Source: Natrinema sp. HArc-T2 (GTDB taxonomy: Archaea > Halobacteriota > Halobacteria > Halobacteriales > Natrialbaceae). From it: a DNA stretch of 64,000 nt. The number at the start of each line of letters is the position of its first letter. Positions within the stretch are counted from its first letter, which is position 1. Under the pieces are notes generated by a model. The model saw only the letters and a list, made by a program, of their open reading frames with translations, was not told the origin of the DNA and searched no databases. Below, in pieces: positions 60,747-64,000 of the stretch. Location: positions 241,031 through 305,030 of the forward strand of contig NZ_JBGUAZ010000005.1 of assembly GCF_041821085.1 (NCBI RefSeq), given 5' to 3'. The position numbers were made by a program, and so were the translations under genes.

Positions 60747-60758
60747 CGTTTTAAAACG
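60747..60758. promoter_or_regulatory. Palindromic box before the HalOD1 gene
   Basis: CGTTTTAAAACG is a perfect 12-bp palindrome that includes a TATA-like core, about 50 bases before the HalOD1 ATG. It could be promoter and operator in one. Confidence 0.4.
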
Positions 60759-60807
60759 TTGACTGTTCAATCGGAGTCACTTCGTGAGTTGACCCGATAG
60801 ACGAGGT

Positions 60808-61116
60808 ATGGAAACTGAACCCGCTCTCTGCAAGTCGCGTCTACAGGACGGCTGCGATGTCTATCAGGCTCAGCCGGATCAGCCGTTCAGCGAAGCGGTC
60901 ATCGAAGCGATCGCGGCAGACTCCGATCTGGACGCCCTCGAGATCGCAGACGAGTTCGGTCCCCTGTACGACGCGATCGATCCGTCTGCGCTCGATTCGC
61001 TGTTTCAGTCTCCCGAGGGAACGAACCGGACCGTCGGCTGTGTGACGTTCGTCTACGCTGGCTATCGGATCTCGGTCGATCAGACCGGTCGAGTCGTACT
61101 GACCGAACTGCAGTAA
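60808..61116 (+). CDS. HalOD1 output-domain protein
   Basis: The 102-residue protein has the HalOD1 pattern SEAVIEAIAADSDLDALEIADEFGPLYDAIDPSALDSLF, then VGCVTFVYAGYRISVDQTGRVVL. HalOD1 is a haloarchaeal domain found alone or at the end of signalling proteins and of unknown biochemical role. Here it stands alone. Confidence 0.88.
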   Translation: METEPALCKSRLQDGCDVYQAQPDQPFSEAVIEAIAADSDLDALEIADEFGPLYDAIDPSALDSLFQSPEGTNRTVGCVTFVYAGYRISVDQTGRVVLTELQ

Positions 61117-61270
61117 CGGACACTCGAAACTACTCCCGCTGGATCAGTCCCTCGGCCTCCCTGCGCTCGAGCGAATCCGTCGGCTGTGGACGTTTCCGAC
61201 CATATCCACGATACACGGTGACGATGCTCGTCAGACAGGTACTGGAACTGATTCAGCCACTGACGGGCAA

Positions 61271-62245
61271 TCAAGGGAGTACCTGATTCTCGAGGTCGGC
61301 ATCCACGCCCTCCGCGTCGATCCGGCGGACGTTTTCGGCGACGATATCCGCCAGCCGGTCGTAGTACTGTGGCGTGTGGCCGGCGTTGTGTGGTGTGAGC
61401 TGGACGTTCTCGAATGTCCACAGCGGATGCTCCTCGGGCAGCGGTTCCGGATCGGAGACGTCCAGTGCGGCCCCACGGATCCAGTTCGACCGCAGTGCCT
61501 CGACTAACGCGTCCGTTTCGATGACCGGGCCGCGGGCGACGTTGACTACCACCGCATCGGGATCGATCGTCACGAACGCCTCGCGGTCGAGCAACCCGCG
61601 GGTCGTCTCCGAAAGCGGACACGCCAACACGAGATAATCCGTCCGCGCGAGCGCGTCGTCGAACGCCTCTCCCTCGAAGCCGACCACCTCGTCGGTCGGC
61701 CCACCTTTCGCCGGCGTATAGCGAACGCCGATCGTCTCGACACCGAACGGCTCGAGGCGCTCACAGACCGCCTGCCCGATCGCGCCCAGTCCGACGACGG
61801 TGACGGTCGACCCCTGCAGCTCGTGGGCCCGGTAGTGGCGCCACTCGCGACGACGCTGGCGGCGCGCGCCGACGTGAAACCGCCGGGTGAAATACAGAAT
61901 CGACCCCAGCACGTGCTCGCCGATGTTCGGCCCGTGGACGCCCGAGGCGTTGGTTACCGTGACACCCCGGCTCTCGAGTTCCTCGAGTGGCAGATGGCCG
62001 GTCCCCGCGTAGGCGCAAGCAAAGACCGAGAGATCCTCGGCGTGCTCGAGGAGCTCTTCCTCGAGCGCCATGCCGGTGACGAACGTCGCATCCCGGATCG
62101 CCTCGCGTTCGGCAGCCGGCGTGCGTGCGAGCGCAACGGTGTGGTCCGGGAGCCGATCGCGGATCGCATCCGCGTACTGTTCGATCGGAATTCCGTGGGT
62201 CCCCTTCCGAAGCACGAGCACGTCCGGCGCGTCAGCATCGCTCAT
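61271..62245 (-). CDS. D-2-hydroxyacid dehydrogenase
   Basis: The 324-residue NAD-dependent enzyme has GSTVTVVGLGAIGQAVCERLEPFG (dinucleotide fold), VVVNVARGPVIETDAL with the substrate Arg, an acidic station in LDVSDPEPLPEEHPLW and the catalytic His in QLTPHNAGHTPQYY. Two ATGs (62251 and 62245) compete. A CTTTTGATC box favours a start near 62245. It is divergent from the GGR-family gene. Substrate unknown. Confidence 0.9.
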   Translation of the reverse strand: MSDADAPDVLVLRKGTHGIPIEQYADAIRDRLPDHTVALARTPAAEREAIRDATFVTGMALEEELLEHAEDLSVFACAYAGTGHLPLEELESRGVTVTNASGVHGPNIGEHVLGSILYFTRRFHVGARRQRRREWRHYRAHELQGSTVTVVGLGAIGQAVCERLEPFGVETIGVRYTPAKGGPTDEVVGFEGEAFDDALARTDYLVLACPLSETTRGLLDREAFVTIDPDAVVVNVARGPVIETDALVEALRSNWIRGAALDVSDPEPLPEEHPLWTFENVQLTPHNAGHTPQYYDRLADIVAENVRRIDAEGVDADLENQVLP

Positions 62246-62400
62246 GGTCATGCCCTCACCCAGCGCGATCAAAAGCGTTCGTCTCGCGGCACGTCGACTG
62301 TTCGAATCCCTGGACGCCTATGCAATGAGACGATCGGGCCCGACAGGCGATCCGTCGGATACAGACCCCGACGCAGTCTGTCGAAACTGTCCCTCGCAGT

Positions 62401-62408
62401 TTTTATAA
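62401..62408 (+). promoter_or_regulatory. TATA box for the GGR-family gene
   Basis: TTTTATAA lies 25-32 bases before the ATG at 62433, giving an essentially leaderless message. Confidence 0.6.
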
Positions 62409-62432
62409 TGGCTCACTGAGTCCAAACGGCGT

Positions 62433-63824
62433 ATGGAACGCGTAGACGTCGCGATCGTCGGCGGTGGCCCCGCGGGCACGTCCGCGGCCGAACAGGCCGC
62501 CGCCCACGGCGCAGAGACGGTGCTCTTCGAGCAGGGAGTACCTCGTGAGGACCGGGACGAACTCGGCCCGGATTCGACCGACGCCGCCGGGATGCTCGAC
62601 TACTGGATCGACATCATGGGGTTCGATTACCGTGAAATCCCCGACGATGTCATTCTGCAGGAACTCGAGGCCACGGAGTTCATCGGCCCGAACAGTGCCG
62701 TCGAACTACGAACGACAGGCATGGAGGCGACGTATCCCAAGTTCGGCTATACCTTCCACCGCACGCGCATGGACGACTGGCTCTACGACCGCGCGACCGA
62801 GGCCGGTGCCGACTTGCGCGTCGGCGTCGGCGTCAAAGATCTCGAGACCGACCTCCGGGCGACGAGCCCGCAGGGACCAACCCACACGCTGACGCTTTCA
62901 AATGGCGACGAACTCGAGGCCCAGTACGTCGTCCTCGCAGATGGCCCCCAGCGACGGATCACGCTCGAGGCGCTCGACCAGTTTACCGCACCCGGTCGAA
63001 GCGTCTCCGACTATCTCTCGCCGCCGGAGGCGAACCACATCGCCTATCAAGAGTATCGGGAGTTCCCCGAAGAACTGTTCGCGGAGTTCGAGGATACCCT
63101 CACGTTCTGGTGGGGGTATATGCCCGGCGAGACCGCCTATCCGTGGGTCTTCCCGAACGACGGCACGGTCGCCCGCGTCGGGCTGACGATGCCGATCGGG
63201 ATGGACCTCGACGATGTCGACAACCCCGGCAGCTACAAGCTCCTGCGACCTGACGACGAGAAAATCCCATCGGGTGCGGAGTACATCCGCCGTCTGCTCG
63301 AACAGGAGTACGGCGACGAGTACGACATCGAGGACGACATTCCCCGCGTTGAGGACCGTGGGAAGTCCAAGGGGACGGAAACCTATCCCATCTCGTCGAC
63401 GCGACCGATCGAGTCGCCCGTCGGCGCGAACATTGCCGTCGCGGGCGGTGCGATGGGTACCACCTCGGCGTTCCACGAGGGCGGCTACCACGTCGCCGTC
63501 CGCACCGGCAAGATCGCTGGCCGGTTGGCGGGGACGGACTCGCTCGAAAACTACAACGACGTCTGGAAACGAGCAGTCGGCGACGAGATCCTTCGTAACG
63601 TCGCCTTCGCGGACATCGTTGAGGACTACGGCCCGGATGACTGGGACTGGGCGTTCAACACTGTCTCCGACATGCAAGGCGGCAACGGCGATAACGTCCT
63701 GCTCAGCAAGCGATACGCTGCCGGACTCGACGCCGCGAAGCTCCTCACAGCGTACAAACGACGCAAGTTCGGATACCGCGACAGTCGCTATGTCCAGCTG
63801 TCGGAAGCCGACTATCTCTACTGA
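62433..63824 (+). CDS. Geranylgeranyl reductase-family flavoprotein
   Basis: The 463-residue FAD enzyme opens VDVAIVGGGPAGTSAAEQAAAHGAETVLFEQ. It has LDVVVLADGPQRR-like YVVLADGPQRRITLEALDQF, ends its FAD part with IAVAGGAMGTTSAFHEGGYHVAVRTGKIAGRLAG, and has the aromatic WWGYMPGETAYPWVFPN segment of the GGR/FixC family. It may saturate the geranylgeranyl chains of archaeal lipids or act on another isoprenoid. Haloarchaea carry several paralogues. It is divergent from the dehydrogenase at 61271. Confidence 0.85.
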   Translation: MERVDVAIVGGGPAGTSAAEQAAAHGAETVLFEQGVPREDRDELGPDSTDAAGMLDYWIDIMGFDYREIPDDVILQELEATEFIGPNSAVELRTTGMEATYPKFGYTFHRTRMDDWLYDRATEAGADLRVGVGVKDLETDLRATSPQGPTHTLTLSNGDELEAQYVVLADGPQRRITLEALDQFTAPGRSVSDYLSPPEANHIAYQEYREFPEELFAEFEDTLTFWWGYMPGETAYPWVFPNDGTVARVGLTMPIGMDLDDVDNPGSYKLLRPDDEKIPSGAEYIRRLLEQEYGDEYDIEDDIPRVEDRGKSKGTETYPISSTRPIESPVGANIAVAGGAMGTTSAFHEGGYHVAVRTGKIAGRLAGTDSLENYNDVWKRAVGDEILRNVAFADIVEDYGPDDWDWAFNTVSDMQGGNGDNVLLSKRYAAGLDAAKLLTAYKRRKFGYRDSRYVQLSEADYLY

Positions 63825-64000
63825 TACTGTCGGAACTTCCGTTGCCGTGTCGACCGCGTGGCGGTTCCAAACTGGACGTCATTGCAGCCCCTCCGACGAT
63901 TCGAAGTGATCTATTCAGGAGACGACGTGGAAGCCGAGAGGGAACCGCTGTAAAGCACCCGATCACACCCGAAACTGAGCAATACTCGTCCCCGCTGCTA
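63825..64000. other. Right edge, no gene seen
   Basis: The last 176 bases hold no supported gene. A weak GGAAC/GTTCC pairing after the stop may be a terminator hairpin. Confidence 0.4.

Overview
The window is a piece of a haloarchaeal chromosome. The genes outside one island are GC-rich, with strong G/C at third codon positions. Their proteins are very acidic, and many genes sit about 25-35 bases behind a TTTATA/TTTTAA-type box with little or no leader. The content is archaeal: RpoN, RpoK, L7Ae, S28e, L24e, S17e, fibrillarin, Nop5/56, mevalonate and isopentenyl phosphate kinases, TmcA and DUF63. A Natrinema/Haloterrigena-like member of the Natrialbales is my guess (inference). No rRNA operon or CRISPR array is present. 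One tRNA (Leu-CAA, 31153-31238, minus) was found.

Bases 1-13144 carry the conserved archaeal block rps9-rpoN-rpoK-eno-rps2, then mvk-ipk (archaeal mevalonate pathway) and RNase J-idsA-gltX. A trkH/trkA potassium-uptake pair on the opposite strand lies between ipk and RNase J. Bases 13145-19480 hold a small Cys/His protein, a DUF456 membrane protein, the tRNA acetyltransferase TmcA, the rpl7ae-rps28e-rpl24e-ndk operon behind a long structured leader, an HTH regulator and superoxide dismutase. Bases 19653-34033 are core metabolism and RNA biology: a GlcD/GlpC fusion, an M24-fold protein, gamma-glutamylcysteine ligase, hybrid-cluster protein, the fibrillarin/Nop5 pair, DUF63, an inositol-phosphatase family enzyme, a DUF309 protein, an aspartoacylase-like enzyme and a CGFS-type glutaredoxin.

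Bases 34013-45603 are an integrated, AT-rich mobile element. It is bounded by 21-bp direct repeats (20/21 identical). The left copy is the 3' end of the conserved gene at 33449-34033, so integration restored that gene's stop codon. GGTATGT repeats just inside both ends look like integrase arm sites. The element encodes a full tyrosine integrase with a ribbon-helix-helix partner, a second minimal tyrosine recombinase, a Prim-Pol replication protein next to a GC hairpin, a PhiH1-like repressor gene with a 12-bp inverted-repeat operator, membrane proteins, and a two-gene unit (34194-36811). The second protein of that unit combines a zinc-ribbon-like segment with a PD-(D/E)xK nuclease motif. This pair is the best candidate in the window for an undescribed defence-type system.

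Bases 45604-64000 return to core haloarchaeal sequence: a Tat-exported PQQ-type sugar dehydrogenase, a second GCS2-family ligase, a PP-loop protein, an aldo/keto reductase, a PAC2 protein, an m5C methyltransferase with a companion, a cupin, a CitG-like/DUF447 pair, a Na+/H+ antiporter, S17e, aspartate-semialdehyde dehydrogenase, a HalOD1 protein, a D-2-hydroxyacid dehydrogenase and a geranylgeranyl-reductase-family flavoprotein. A dispersed hairpin repeat (13944-14023 and 25795-25873, possibly 51551-51616) lies at the 3' ends of minus-strand genes.
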